Of a DNA stretch of 22,020 nucleotides, positions 1 to 7,112 are shown piece by piece. The stretch lies in NCBI GenBank assembly GCA_964387205.1, contig CAYLVY010000061.1, positions 1 to 22,020 on the forward strand, read 5' to 3'. The position numbers and the translations under genes are program-made. The notes below the pieces were generated by a model that worked only from the letters and a program-made list of their open reading frames with translations, had not been told where the DNA came from and searched no databases. Source of the DNA: CAIVAT01 sp964387205. GTDB lineage: Bacteria; Bacteroidota; Bacteroidia; Bacteroidales; FEN-979. Every line of letters starts with the position of its first letter. Position 1 is the first letter of the stretch.

Positions 1-23
1 CTAAATATCCGGATGCGTTTGTC

Positions 24-62
24 AAAAAAAACCGGATGCATTCCATAAAGGAAGGCATCCGG
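24..62 (-). terminator. Intrinsic terminator of the rny transcription unit
   Basis: An 8-bp perfect stem (CCGGATGC at 32-39 with GCATCCGG at 55-62) is extended by a second paired block, TTCC at 41-44 with GGAA at 50-53, around a 5-nt loop. On the minus strand the hairpin is followed directly by a run of seven T (plus-strand A at 25-31). It lies 24 bases beyond the RNase Y stop codon, so it should end the minus-strand zapA/rny transcript. A third copy of CCGGATGC occurs at 9-16. Confidence 0.88.
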
Positions 63-86
63 CAGAAAGAAAAGGTTCATTAAGGC

Positions 87-1631
87 TTATTTGGCGTAAT
101 TGACAGCCCTTGTTTCCCGGATTACGGTTATTTTAATCTGCCCGGGATAAGTCATTTCATTCTGGATTTTCTTGGAAAGGTCGAATGAAATCTGGTTGGC
201 TTCGATATCCGACACTTTATCGGCGCCGACAATGACACGGAGTTCGCGGCCAGCCTGGATGGCGTACGTTTTCACAACACCGGGATAACTAAGCGCAAGT
301 TCTTCGAGATGTTTCAGCCTCTCAATATAGGCTTCCACCACTTCGCGCCGCGCTCCCGGACGTGCTCCGGAGATGGCATCACATACCTGTACGATAGGGG
401 AAATGAGATTGTTCATCTCAATCTCGTCATGGTGTGCACCGATGGCATTGATGATCTCCGGCTTCTCCTTGAATTTCTCCGCGGTCTTCATTCCCAGGAT
501 GGCATGGGGCAGTTCCGGCTCAGTATCGGGCACTTTCCCAATATCATGCAGCAACCCGGCCCTTTTGGCGATTTTGGGGTTCAGCCCCAGTTCGGCCGCC
601 ATTGTGGCACAGAGTTTCGACACTTCAATGGAGTGCTGAAGGAGATTCTGGCCGTAACTGCTGCGGTATTTCATCTTACCGATCATCCTGATCAGTTCAT
701 GGTGCAGGTTATGGATACCGAGGTCTATGCTGACCCGCTTTCCGGTCTCCACGATCTCCTGCTCGATCTGTTTCCTGGTTTTGGCAACCACCTCCTCAAT
801 CCGGGCCGGGTGGATCCTCCCGTCGGTCACCAGTTTATGAAGCGACAACCGGGCAATCTCCCGCCTGACAGGGTCAAATCCCGATAAAATAATGGCATCG
901 GGTGAATCATCGATGATGATCTCAACCCCTGTTAGGGACTCCAGGGTACGGATATTCCTGCCTTCACGGCCAATGATCCGTCCTTTTATTTCTTCATTTT
1001 CAATATTAAAGACAGAAACTGTATTTTCAATGGCATGCTCGGAGGCGGTACGCTGGAGCGTTTCAATCACGATCTTTTTAGCTTCGGTGTTGGCAGTCAG
1101 TCTTGCTTCGTCGATGATGTCCCGCATCTGGATGATAGCCTCATTGCGTGCCTCCTCCTTGAGGTTTTCGATCAACTGCGATTTGGCATCCGAGGCCGAA
1201 ATACCTGACATCGATTCCAGTTTGTCGATCTGTTGTTTCATCGCCTTGTCCAGATCCGTCTGTTTTTTATTGATGATCTCCAGTTGCTGGTTCAGTGTCT
1301 GCTTGAGCGCTGCCGTCTCTTTTTGTTTTTTTGCGTACTCCTCTACCTTGAGGTTGAGTGTATTTTCCTTTTGTTTCAGCCGGTTTTCGTTCCGGCTCAC
1401 CTCTTCATTCCGTTCATGGACAAATTTTTCATGTTCCGCTTTCAGTTGGAGAAACTTCTCCTTTGCCTGAAGGATTTTCTCCTTTTTAACCACCTCTGCC
1501 TTATCCATGGCCTCTTTTAACAGGGCGTCACGCTTGCGCTCAAGTGCCCGGTTCAGGATGGTTCCCGTAATAACACCACCGACGATGACTCCCGCCACGC
1601 CGATGATGATGTACAACAATAGTCCTCCCAT
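87..1631 (-). CDS. rny: Ribonuclease Y (membrane-anchored endoribonuclease)
   Basis: RNase Y is a membrane-bound endoribonuclease that starts mRNA decay. The 514-residue product has the full family order and usual length. There is one N-terminal membrane segment (about residues 4-26) and a long charged coiled coil (about 28-170). A KH RNA-binding domain follows, with its GREG loop at 221-224. The HD phosphohydrolase domain has the metal-binding pair H362-D363 inside LLHDIGKVPD, H333, a second His pair at 400-401, and D418 in the VCDAISG motif. The start at 1631 is chosen because it opens directly into the membrane helix. The gene is last in a minus-strand block after zapA and a structured RNA, and ends at a strong hairpin terminator. 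Nothing suggests inactivation. The family assignment is very secure; the RNA targets cannot be read from sequence. Confidence 0.97.
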   Translation of the reverse strand: MGGLLLYIIIGVAGVIVGGVITGTILNRALERKRDALLKEAMDKAEVVKKEKILQAKEKFLQLKAEHEKFVHERNEEVSRNENRLKQKENTLNLKVEEYAKKQKETAALKQTLNQQLEIINKKQTDLDKAMKQQIDKLESMSGISASDAKSQLIENLKEEARNEAIIQMRDIIDEARLTANTEAKKIVIETLQRTASEHAIENTVSVFNIENEEIKGRIIGREGRNIRTLESLTGVEIIIDDSPDAIILSGFDPVRREIARLSLHKLVTDGRIHPARIEEVVAKTRKQIEQEIVETGKRVSIDLGIHNLHHELIRMIGKMKYRSSYGQNLLQHSIEVSKLCATMAAELGLNPKIAKRAGLLHDIGKVPDTEPELPHAILGMKTAEKFKEKPEIINAIGAHHDEIEMNNLISPIVQVCDAISGARPGARREVVEAYIERLKHLEELALSYPGVVKTYAIQAGRELRVIVGADKVSDIEANQISFDLSKKIQNEMTYPGQIKITVIRETRAVNYAK

Positions 1632-1656
1632 AGGTATATCTGGTTTTAAGCGGGAC

Positions 1657-1664
1657 CAAGGTTA
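1657..1664 (-). promoter_or_regulatory. Weak candidate -7 box upstream of rny
   Basis: On the minus strand TAACCTTG matches the Bacteroidota -7 consensus TAnnTTTG at seven of eight positions, and it lies about 25 nt before the RNase Y start codon. No TTTG -33 element is seen at the expected distance. It would allow rny to be transcribed independently if the upstream structured RNA terminates at its T run. This is an inference from pattern only. Confidence 0.3.
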
Positions 1665-1706
1665 GTCTCTGATCCCATATGGTGAATAATGTGAAGGAAA
1701 GAAGGG

Positions 1707-1906
1707 AAAAAAAACCCGCATTCTTCAGTGAGGTTATGATAATCCTCAATAGACACGATTAGGGCCGCCAGGTCTCTCGAACGTCCACTGCCGGAATAAA
1801 CCCGGTCCCGGCCCTGAAGCCGGGTGAGGCCTGTTCTGCTGACCTATGAGCGTGACCCTGATATTTGTAATGTTAGGTTTACAAACTGTCTGAATGAATG
1901 CGGGTA
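1707..1906 (-). ncRNA. ssrS: Probable 6S RNA (Bacteroidales-1-like structured RNA)
   Basis: This fills the 309-base gap between zapA and rny and has no plausible coding frame. Read on the minus strand, the 5' end (1904-1890) and the 3' end (1728-1715) pair into a closing stem of 9 plus 5 bp with one bulged A, followed immediately by eight T (1714-1707). Inside, the segment around 1860-1841 (CAGGG...AGGTC) pairs with the one around 1775-1761 (GACCT...CCCTA). Toward the tip is a GC-rich hairpin, CCCGGC/GCCGGG. Each arm next to the closing stem can form its own small hairpin: TTTGTAA/TTACAAA in the 5' arm, and TGAGG/CCTCA in the 3' arm. A rod about 200 nt long with closed ends and an interrupted middle is the 6S RNA architecture. 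From memory, the Bacteroidales-1 motif has been identified as 6S RNA, which binds housekeeping RNA polymerase. The exact 5' end is unresolved and I see no convincing promoter, so it may be processed from the zapA transcript. An mRNA leader structure of rny is the main alternative. Confidence 0.72.
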
Positions 1907-1940
1907 GATTTTAATGTAAGTCAAAGAACGGTCCGGTAAA

Positions 1941-2234
1941 CTATTTCAACATGTCGTCCAAAGCGGTATCCACTGCCTCCAGCCGCTCTCTCAGCGACTC
2001 TTCCTTTATCATAAAAATCCTGTCATTCTGCAGATATCCGGTTGCATATTCCAACGCTACCATGGCCAGGAGATCCTGCTTGTCCTTGTATGCATAACTG
2101 TCTGAATAATCGAGAATTCGCTTGTCAATCAGTTTTGCAGCATTCCGGAACAGTTCTTCATGCTCTCTTGCAATAGAGAGCCGGTAACTACGGCCGGCTA
2201 TGGGAAGCGATATGGAAAGTTCATCCATGGACAT
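1941..2234 (-). CDS. zapA: Cell division protein ZapA
   Basis: ZapA binds and cross-links FtsZ filaments at midcell. The 97-residue product has the family size and plan. An N-terminal globular part contains the typical ISLPIAGRSYRLSIAREHEE segment (about residues 7-26) and the LIDKRI region. A helix (about 50-70) with LLAMVALEYA follows, and the protein ends in a short coiled coil. The start at 2234 is the first of two nearby ATGs (codons 1 and 3), so the protein could begin two residues later. It lies 15 bases after the stop of a ZapB-like coiled-coil gene, so the two are almost certainly co-transcribed, and it is directly upstream of the 6S-like RNA. Sequence divergence is normal for this family. 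Confidence 0.87.
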   Translation of the reverse strand: MSMDELSISLPIAGRSYRLSIAREHEELFRNAAKLIDKRILDYSDSYAYKDKQDLLAMVALEYATGYLQNDRIFMIKEESLRERLEAVDTALDDMLK

Positions 2235-2249
2235 GGAACGATATGTCGT

Positions 2250-2537
2250 TTAAGTATTTAATAGTCCGATACATTTATCTATTTCCCGCACGAGTTCGTT
2301 GATCTTCACTTTTGCCTCAACGTTTCCTTCGGTTGTTTCAATCGATTTTGCAATGGTTAATAATTTATTTCTCTCTTCCAGTTGTTCTATCCTTTGTTTT
2401 TGTAATTCAATCTGTTGCTTCTGGTCTTCCAGGTTTTCATTCAACTCCTTGTTTTCCTGCTGAAGGGCGCGATACCTTCCGCTCAGGCACCCGAATTTGT
2501 ACTCAATTCCGGCTAACAGGGTGGTGAACTCCTTCAT
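2250..2537 (-). CDS. Small coiled-coil protein, ZapB-like partner of ZapA
   Basis: This 95-residue cytoplasmic protein has no signal peptide or membrane segment. Residues about 20-65 form a continuous, strongly predicted coiled coil rich in Q, E, K, L and N (for example ENKELNENLEDQKQQIELQ). A conserved-looking tail follows (INELVREIDKCIGLL, about 79-93). Size, coiled-coil content and its place immediately before zapA suggest a role like that of ZapB, which binds ZapA at the Z-ring, but short coiled coils resemble each other by composition alone. The gene is first in its transcription unit, 27 nt downstream of a perfect TAnnTTTG box. Its reality is well supported; the functional label is inference from context. 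Confidence 0.75.
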   Translation of the reverse strand: MKEFTTLLAGIEYKFGCLSGRYRALQQENKELNENLEDQKQQIELQKQRIEQLEERNKLLTIAKSIETTEGNVEAKVKINELVREIDKCIGLLNT

Positions 2538-2563
2538 TGGACTATCAAAAAGGTTATCAAATG

Positions 2564-2571
2564 CAAAGATA
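2564..2571 (-). promoter_or_regulatory. -7 promoter box of the zapB-like/zapA operon
   Basis: Minus-strand TATCTTTG is a perfect match to the Bacteroidota -7 consensus TAnnTTTG. Transcription would start near 2558, giving a leader of about 20 nt before the ATG at 2537. Upstream is an A/T-rich tract and a partial -33 match (GTTG at 2597-2594). Confidence 0.7.
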
Positions 2572-2653
2572 CATTTTTTTTCTTTTTTACTAACAACCGG
2601 AATGACCTTTTATCACCCTGCCGGATTAACCATCAACTGAAAAACATGACAAT

Positions 2654-3928
2654 ATGAATGAGGATTTTCTGGTTTTTATTTGGAAAAACCGTCTCATGGA
2701 TCAGTCGATGACGATCGAAACGGGTGAAACACTGGAAGTTCTTTCCCCGGGTGTGCAAAATCAGGATGGTGGCCCCGATTTCTTCAATGCCCGGATCCGT
2801 ATCGACGGTACCACCTGGGCAGGTAATGTGGAAATCCATGTCAGGGCATCAGATTGGTACCGGCACGGGCATCAGCACGATCCCGCCTATCGTAATGCGA
2901 TCCTGCACGTGGTGATGGAAAACGACATGCCCGTCGTTTACCCTGACGGAACAGTGTTGCCTGCCCTCGTATTGAAAGACAGGATTCAGGAAGATGCCTG
3001 CCGGCGGTTCATTCAACCGGGACAGGAGGAAGTATCCCTTCCATGCCGTGGTCAGATTGCGGATATACCTCCCGATATCTTCCGATTATGGGCCCCGGCG
3101 CTCGCAGTGGAACGACTGATGCTGAAATCCGACTCCATCCGGCATCTTTGGGAAGGCTGCCTGTGTAACTGGGACGAGGCTTTCTATCGTCAATTATCCT
3201 GGTGCTTCGGTTTCAGGGTAAACAATACCCCTTTTGAAATGCTCGCCAAATCACTGCCCCTCAAAATAATCCGGCAGAATTGCCGGAACCTTCAATTGCT
3301 GGAAGCGTTGCTTTACGGACAAGCCGCCATGCTGAACGAGGATTTCACTGAAGATTATCCCCGGGCACTACAGCGCGACTTTCTCTTTCTCCGGATGAAA
3401 TATCAACTGGATCCGCCCGTATCAGTAAACTGGAAATATCTGAGAATGAGGCCGTCCAATTTTCCTACCATTCGGATCAGCCAATGGGCATGTATGCTCC
3501 GGCTAACCGGAGGCCGTTTTTTTCAATTGCTCGAGCATGGCGATGTGCCCGAATTGATGTCGGCCGGAAATATCGTGACCTCCGAATACTGGTTCACCCA
3601 TTACATGTTTGGCAAATCCTCCGTCTTTAGCAGGAAAATTATGGGAGCTGATAGTATTAATTTGCTGTTGATCAATGGCATAGTTCCATTTCTCTTTTTT
3701 TATGGATATGAGAAGGATGACTCCGTTTCACGCGAAAAAGCCTTGGGACTGCTGGAAAGGATTCCTGCCGAACGCAATGCTATTATCCGTCAATGGAGGG
3801 TTGACGGGATTTCGGTAGCCAATGCCCTCGAATCCCAGGCACTGATCCACCTCAGGAAACAATATTGTGAACGCAGGCGTTGTCTCGAATGCCGGTTCGG
3901 TCTTGCTGCCTTATCGTCCAAACCATGA
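2654..3928 (+). CDS. DUF2851 family protein of unknown function
   Basis: The 424-residue product matches the DUF2851 family as I know it. It opens with a NEDFLVFIWKNRL-type N-terminus and then has the hallmark GGPDF (39-43), GNVEIHVRASDW (57-68) and HGHQHDPAY (71-79) motifs, followed by LHVV (84-87). The C-terminus has a cysteine cluster, C405, C410 and C413 (Cx4CxxC). There is no signal peptide, so it is probably cytoplasmic. The start at 2654 is chosen because it gives the family N-terminus. The last codon overlaps the next gene's ATG by four bases, which implies translational coupling. No biochemical role is established to my knowledge. The PD...ExH spacing hints at a nuclease-like fold, but that is speculative. 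Confidence 0.9.
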   Translation: MNEDFLVFIWKNRLMDQSMTIETGETLEVLSPGVQNQDGGPDFFNARIRIDGTTWAGNVEIHVRASDWYRHGHQHDPAYRNAILHVVMENDMPVVYPDGTVLPALVLKDRIQEDACRRFIQPGQEEVSLPCRGQIADIPPDIFRLWAPALAVERLMLKSDSIRHLWEGCLCNWDEAFYRQLSWCFGFRVNNTPFEMLAKSLPLKIIRQNCRNLQLLEALLYGQAAMLNEDFTEDYPRALQRDFLFLRMKYQLDPPVSVNWKYLRMRPSNFPTIRISQWACMLRLTGGRFFQLLEHGDVPELMSAGNIVTSEYWFTHYMFGKSSVFSRKIMGADSINLLLINGIVPFLFFYGYEKDDSVSREKALGLLERIPAERNAIIRQWRVDGISVANALESQALIHLRKQYCERRRCLECRFGLAALSSKP

Positions 3929-4662
3929 AATATCCCGGGATGAAAAGCAACCGGTTGACGCAAAAGATCCGGAAGCTGATGCTGGACTTTCTGACTTTGA
4001 ACAAAACAGAGCAGCGCGGGACCATTATACTGACGCTCCTGCTTCTTGCTCTGACAATTTACAGGGCGCTGCTGCCATTTGCCGGCAATGTCGGTAATAC
4101 ATCGTATGAGACACTTTCGGCGGATGTGCTGGCTTTTGAGGCCGCATGGAAAAAAGCCTCCGATTCCGACAGTATTGCCCGGGCTGAACGGAATTTTCTC
4201 CCGCTTTTACCCGGAAATTCTAAACGGGATACGCTTGCTGGGCCACACTTTCTAAAAAAGGAACTAATTGTGGTTGAACTTAATACGGCCGACACACTGG
4301 ATCTCCAGCAATTAAAGGGAATCGGTCCGGGATATGCCCGGCGCATTATTTCATGGAGGGAAAAGCTCGGTGGGTTTTACGATAAAAGACAATTGCTGGA
4401 GGTGTATGGTATGGATACCCTCAGGTTCCGTTGGATCGCCACCCATGTTTCCACCGATCCTCAGTATATCAAAAAATTGAATATCAATGTAGTAACCTTG
4501 AAGGAGCTCATCCGGCATCCATATTTTCCTTTTCCTTTGGCTAAGAAAATCGTGCTGCACCGTCATCAAAAAGGCCCTTACCAGAGTGTGGATGAGCTCA
4601 AAGAGGCCGTCGGTCTCACTGATTCACTTTTCCGGAGAATGATACCGTATCTGAACCTCTGA
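3925..4662 (+). CDS. Membrane-anchored helix-hairpin-helix protein (ComEA-like)
   Basis: From the ATG at 3925 the product has 245 residues. It has a basic N-terminus, one membrane segment (about 33-52), a linker, and then ComEA-type helix-hairpin-helix DNA-binding motifs. The first is VELNTADTLDLQQLKGIGPG (117-136) continuing into YARRI. The second, weaker copy is NVVTLKELIRHPYFPFPLAK (188-207), followed by a GPYQSVDELKEAVG segment (217-230). The frame stays open back to an ATG at 3880, but 3925 is preferred because it forms an ATGA overlap with the DUF2851 stop. ComEA binds incoming DNA in natural transformation, but Bacteroidota carry many such proteins and no other competence gene is here. 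The last 39 bases overlap the convergent rhomboid gene. Confidence 0.82.
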   Translation: MKYPGMKSNRLTQKIRKLMLDFLTLNKTEQRGTIILTLLLLALTIYRALLPFAGNVGNTSYETLSADVLAFEAAWKKASDSDSIARAERNFLPLLPGNSKRDTLAGPHFLKKELIVVELNTADTLDLQQLKGIGPGYARRIISWREKLGGFYDKRQLLEVYGMDTLRFRWIATHVSTDPQYIKKLNINVVTLKELIRHPYFPFPLAKKIVLHRHQKGPYQSVDELKEAVGLTDSLFRRMIPYLNL

Positions 4663-5361
4663 GGAGGCTGTGGAGTCGCTGACCGGTTTTTGCGGATCAG
4701 CAGGCGCCTGGCTTTCTGGCGGCAGATTTTCTTCCGGGCTGAGTTCTTCTTCCTCCTCATCACCCCAATCCCACTCCTTTTTCTGCGGACCTTGCTTTCT
4801 GAAATAAAATGCCAGGATGGTACCGCTCAGGAGTCCCATCAGGTGTGATTCCCAGGATATGGGTTGGTTGGGGAACAGTTCAGGAAAGACTCCCCAGATC
4901 ATGCTACCATAAAGAAAAGTAACCAACAGGGCTATAACCATCAATCCTTTCTCCTGCCTGATAATCCCGCTGAAAAATAAAAATGCCGCTATGCCGTAAA
5001 CCACGCCGCTGGCTCCGACATGCACGCCGGTTCCCCGGGCAAACACCCAGACCCAGGTTCCGGTGATCAGCCATATAAACAATACGGTTTTCGAGGCTAT
5101 CTCACGGTAAAAGTAAAACAATATGGCACCGAGGATCAGCAGCGGCACCGAATTGGCAAACAGGTGCGCAACATCGGCATGCAGCAGCGGTGCGGTAACG
5201 ATACCGATCAGACCAGAGGCGCGCAGTGGCTGTAAGCCGTAACGGTTCAGGTTCAGGTCGAATAGCTCATCCACCCCTCTGATCATCCAGAGTATTATGA
5301 TGAATACCATGGGAATCAGCAGGCTTCGCACAAACTTTATTTTTTCCCGGGCTTTATCCAT
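4624..5361 (-). CDS. Rhomboid family intramembrane serine protease
   Basis: This 245-residue integral membrane protein has about six hydrophobic helices between residues 10 and 187. The catalytic dyad is intact: S118 in GASG (116-119), and H173 in ESHLMG on the last helix. The supporting HADVAHLFANS motif (H61, H66, N70) lies on an earlier helix, as in active rhomboids. A soluble tail from about residue 190 is strongly acidic (a run of Asp/Glu near 200-207) and proline-rich. Rhomboids cleave membrane-protein substrates within the bilayer; the substrate here is unknown. The start at 5361 leaves a short basic N-terminus before the first helix. A TACTTTTA box lies 18 bases upstream. Its final codons overlap the convergent helix-hairpin-helix gene. 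Confidence 0.92.
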   Translation of the reverse strand: MDKAREKIKFVRSLLIPMVFIIILWMIRGVDELFDLNLNRYGLQPLRASGLIGIVTAPLLHADVAHLFANSVPLLILGAILFYFYREIASKTVLFIWLITGTWVWVFARGTGVHVGASGVVYGIAAFLFFSGIIRQEKGLMVIALLVTFLYGSMIWGVFPELFPNQPISWESHLMGLLSGTILAFYFRKQGPQKKEWDWGDEEEEELSPEENLPPESQAPADPQKPVSDSTASSEVQIRYHSPEK

Positions 5362-5378
5362 TTTATAATAAAAGAGGC

Positions 5379-5386
5379 TAAAAGTA
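5379..5386 (-). promoter_or_regulatory. Candidate -7 box of the rhomboid gene
   Basis: Minus-strand TACTTTTA matches TAnnTTTG at seven of eight positions and lies 18 nt before the ATG at 5361. No -33 TTTG is seen at the usual spacing. Together with the box at 5428-5435 it makes a compact divergent promoter region. Confidence 0.45.
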
Positions 5387-5427
5387 GTTAAAATTAAAGT
5401 CCGGGTAAGTGAATCAGGAAAATAAAC

Positions 5428-5435
5428 TACTTTTG
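5428..5435 (+). promoter_or_regulatory. -7 promoter box of the S41 protease/glycosyltransferase unit
   Basis: TACTTTTG is a perfect TAnnTTTG match, and it is 33 nt before the ATG at 5469. Transcription starting near 5442 would lie downstream of the most upstream in-frame ATG (5409), so this box argues for 5469 as the true start of the protease. Confidence 0.62.
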
Positions 5436-5468
5436 CCGGATGGTGAATCGTTTTATAACTTATTCATT

Positions 5469-7112
5469 ATGTTTCATATAGTTGATAGTAAAAATATCGC
5501 CGTGTCCAATTATTTCCACTTTGCCGTAACGGCATTACTGACAATTCTTTTCCTGGTATCTTCTGTTGATTCTGCAGGACAAAAGCCCGAACCCAATGCA
5601 GGACTGAAAAAATACAATGCAGCGATGCAGCTGATCAACTTTGCCTATGTCGATACCGTCAATGAGGCGAGGCTGGTTGAAAAAGCGATCATAGAGACCC
5701 TGAAGGAACTGGACCCACACTCCACCTATATATCCAAAAAGGATGTTCAGCGGGCCAATGAACCATTGGAGGGTAATTTCGACGGGATTGGTGTCCAGTT
5801 TGAAATACTGAGGGATACGATATCGGTGGTGCATACCATTCCCGGCGGGCCATCCGAAAAACTGGGTATCATGTCAGGTGATAAGATCGTGAAAATCAAT
5901 GATTCATCTGTGACCGGTAAAAAGATCAGCAACCAGTTTGTGCTGGACCGCCTGCGTGGGAAACGGGGCACCCGTGTCAATGTCTCGATCTTCAGGAAAG
6001 GTAAGAAGGATCTGATCGATTATACCATTACCCGGGACAAAATTCCCATCAACAGTGTGGATGCAGCTTACATGATCAAACCAGGGATCGGGTACATCAA
6101 CCTGAATAAATTTGCCCAGACCTCCATGCAGGAATTTTATGAGGCGATGACAAAGCTTAAACAACAGGGACTGACGAGCCTTATCCTCGACCTGCGCAAC
6201 AATACCGGTGGATACATGGGAACGGCCGTGGAGTTGTCGGATGAATTTCTCGGCCCCATGAAATTGATAGTGTATACCGAGGGAATGCGGAGCCAGCGGG
6301 AGGATTATTACTCAACCTCCAGGGGGCTTTTCGAAAAAGGGCGGCTGGTGATCATGATCAATGAAAATTCGGCTTCTTCCAGTGAAATTGTTTCAGGCGC
6401 CGTTCAGGACTGGGACCGGGGTGTCATTCTCGGACGGCGTTCGTTCGGCAAAGGGCTGGTACAAAGGCCATACCAGCTTCCCGACAGTTCCCAGATCCGG
6501 CTCACAACCGCCCGTTACTATAATCCTTCGGGGAAATGCATCCAAAAGCCCTATAAAGATGGGGTGGACAAATACTATGAGGATTTCAGCTCACGGGTTA
6601 AACATGGTGAACTCATCAATCCCGACAGTATAAAATTTCCCGATTCACTCAAGTATTACACGGCCGGGAAACGGGTAGTTTACGGAGGCGGAGGAATCAT
6701 GCCGGATGTCTTTGTCCCCTGGGATTCAACACCCTTTACCGACTATTTTCTGGATCTTCGCCGGAAGAATGTGATCAACAGTTTTGTTTCCGGAAGGGTG
6801 GATCAGGAGCGGAATGAACTTAAACAAAAGTACCCTGATTTTGTTACTTTTGAACGGAAATTCAAGCCAGATGGAGCCTTTATGGATGAGTTTCTTGAAT
6901 ATGCGGAAAAAGAGGGGGTGAAAAAAGTTGATGATCAGTACCAGTTGTCCGGCGAGTTGATCAGGTCCCAGATCAAAGGATTGTACGCACAGAAGCTTTG
7001 GGATCTAAACGAAATGTATACCATTATCAACCAATACGATAGAGAGGTACTGAAAGCCATTGAGGTGATCGAGGATGATGCCCTTTTCAACAAACTCCGG
7101 ATCAGTAACTGA
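5469..7112 (+). CDS. S41 family C-terminal processing peptidase (secreted, PDZ domain)
   Basis: From the ATG at 5469 the product has 547 residues. An N-terminal hydrophobic export signal (about 18-33) is followed by a PDZ domain (about 105-185) with the GIGVQF and SGDKIVKIND signatures. The tail-specific protease core comes next. The Ser-Asp-Lys arrangement of the family is complete: S303 in NSASSSE, D314 in AVQDWDRG and K328 in SFGKG, with the same 25-residue Ser-Lys spacing as E. coli Prc. The DLRNNTGGYM segment (241-250) is also diagnostic. Such proteases trim or degrade envelope proteins from the C-terminus in the periplasm. The longer frame to 5409 is rejected because it lacks a proper signal peptide and its ATG precedes the promoter box. 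The last 38 bases overlap the glycosyltransferase gene, so the two are co-transcribed. Confidence 0.95.
   Translation: MFHIVDSKNIAVSNYFHFAVTALLTILFLVSSVDSAGQKPEPNAGLKKYNAAMQLINFAYVDTVNEARLVEKAIIETLKELDPHSTYISKKDVQRANEPLEGNFDGIGVQFEILRDTISVVHTIPGGPSEKLGIMSGDKIVKINDSSVTGKKISNQFVLDRLRGKRGTRVNVSIFRKGKKDLIDYTITRDKIPINSVDAAYMIKPGIGYINLNKFAQTSMQEFYEAMTKLKQQGLTSLILDLRNNTGGYMGTAVELSDEFLGPMKLIVYTEGMRSQREDYYSTSRGLFEKGRLVIMINENSASSSEIVSGAVQDWDRGVILGRRSFGKGLVQRPYQLPDSSQIRLTTARYYNPSGKCIQKPYKDGVDKYYEDFSSRVKHGELINPDSIKFPDSLKYYTAGKRVVYGGGGIMPDVFVPWDSTPFTDYFLDLRRKNVINSFVSGRVDQERNELKQKYPDFVTFERKFKPDGAFMDEFLEYAEKEGVKKVDDQYQLSGELIRSQIKGLYAQKLWDLNEMYTIINQYDREVLKAIEVIEDDALFNKLRISN

Noticed and set aside
309..1470. 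Plus-strand open frames of up to 192 residues antisense to rny
   Set aside because: They lie wholly inside a fully conserved RNase Y gene, have Ser/Phe/Leu-rich composition typical of reverse-strand shadows, and show no motifs.
1540..1749. Minus-strand 69-residue frame overlapping the start of rny and the end of the 6S-like RNA
   Set aside because: It crosses the 3' closing stem and T run of the structured RNA and reads rny out of frame. The translation has no family features.
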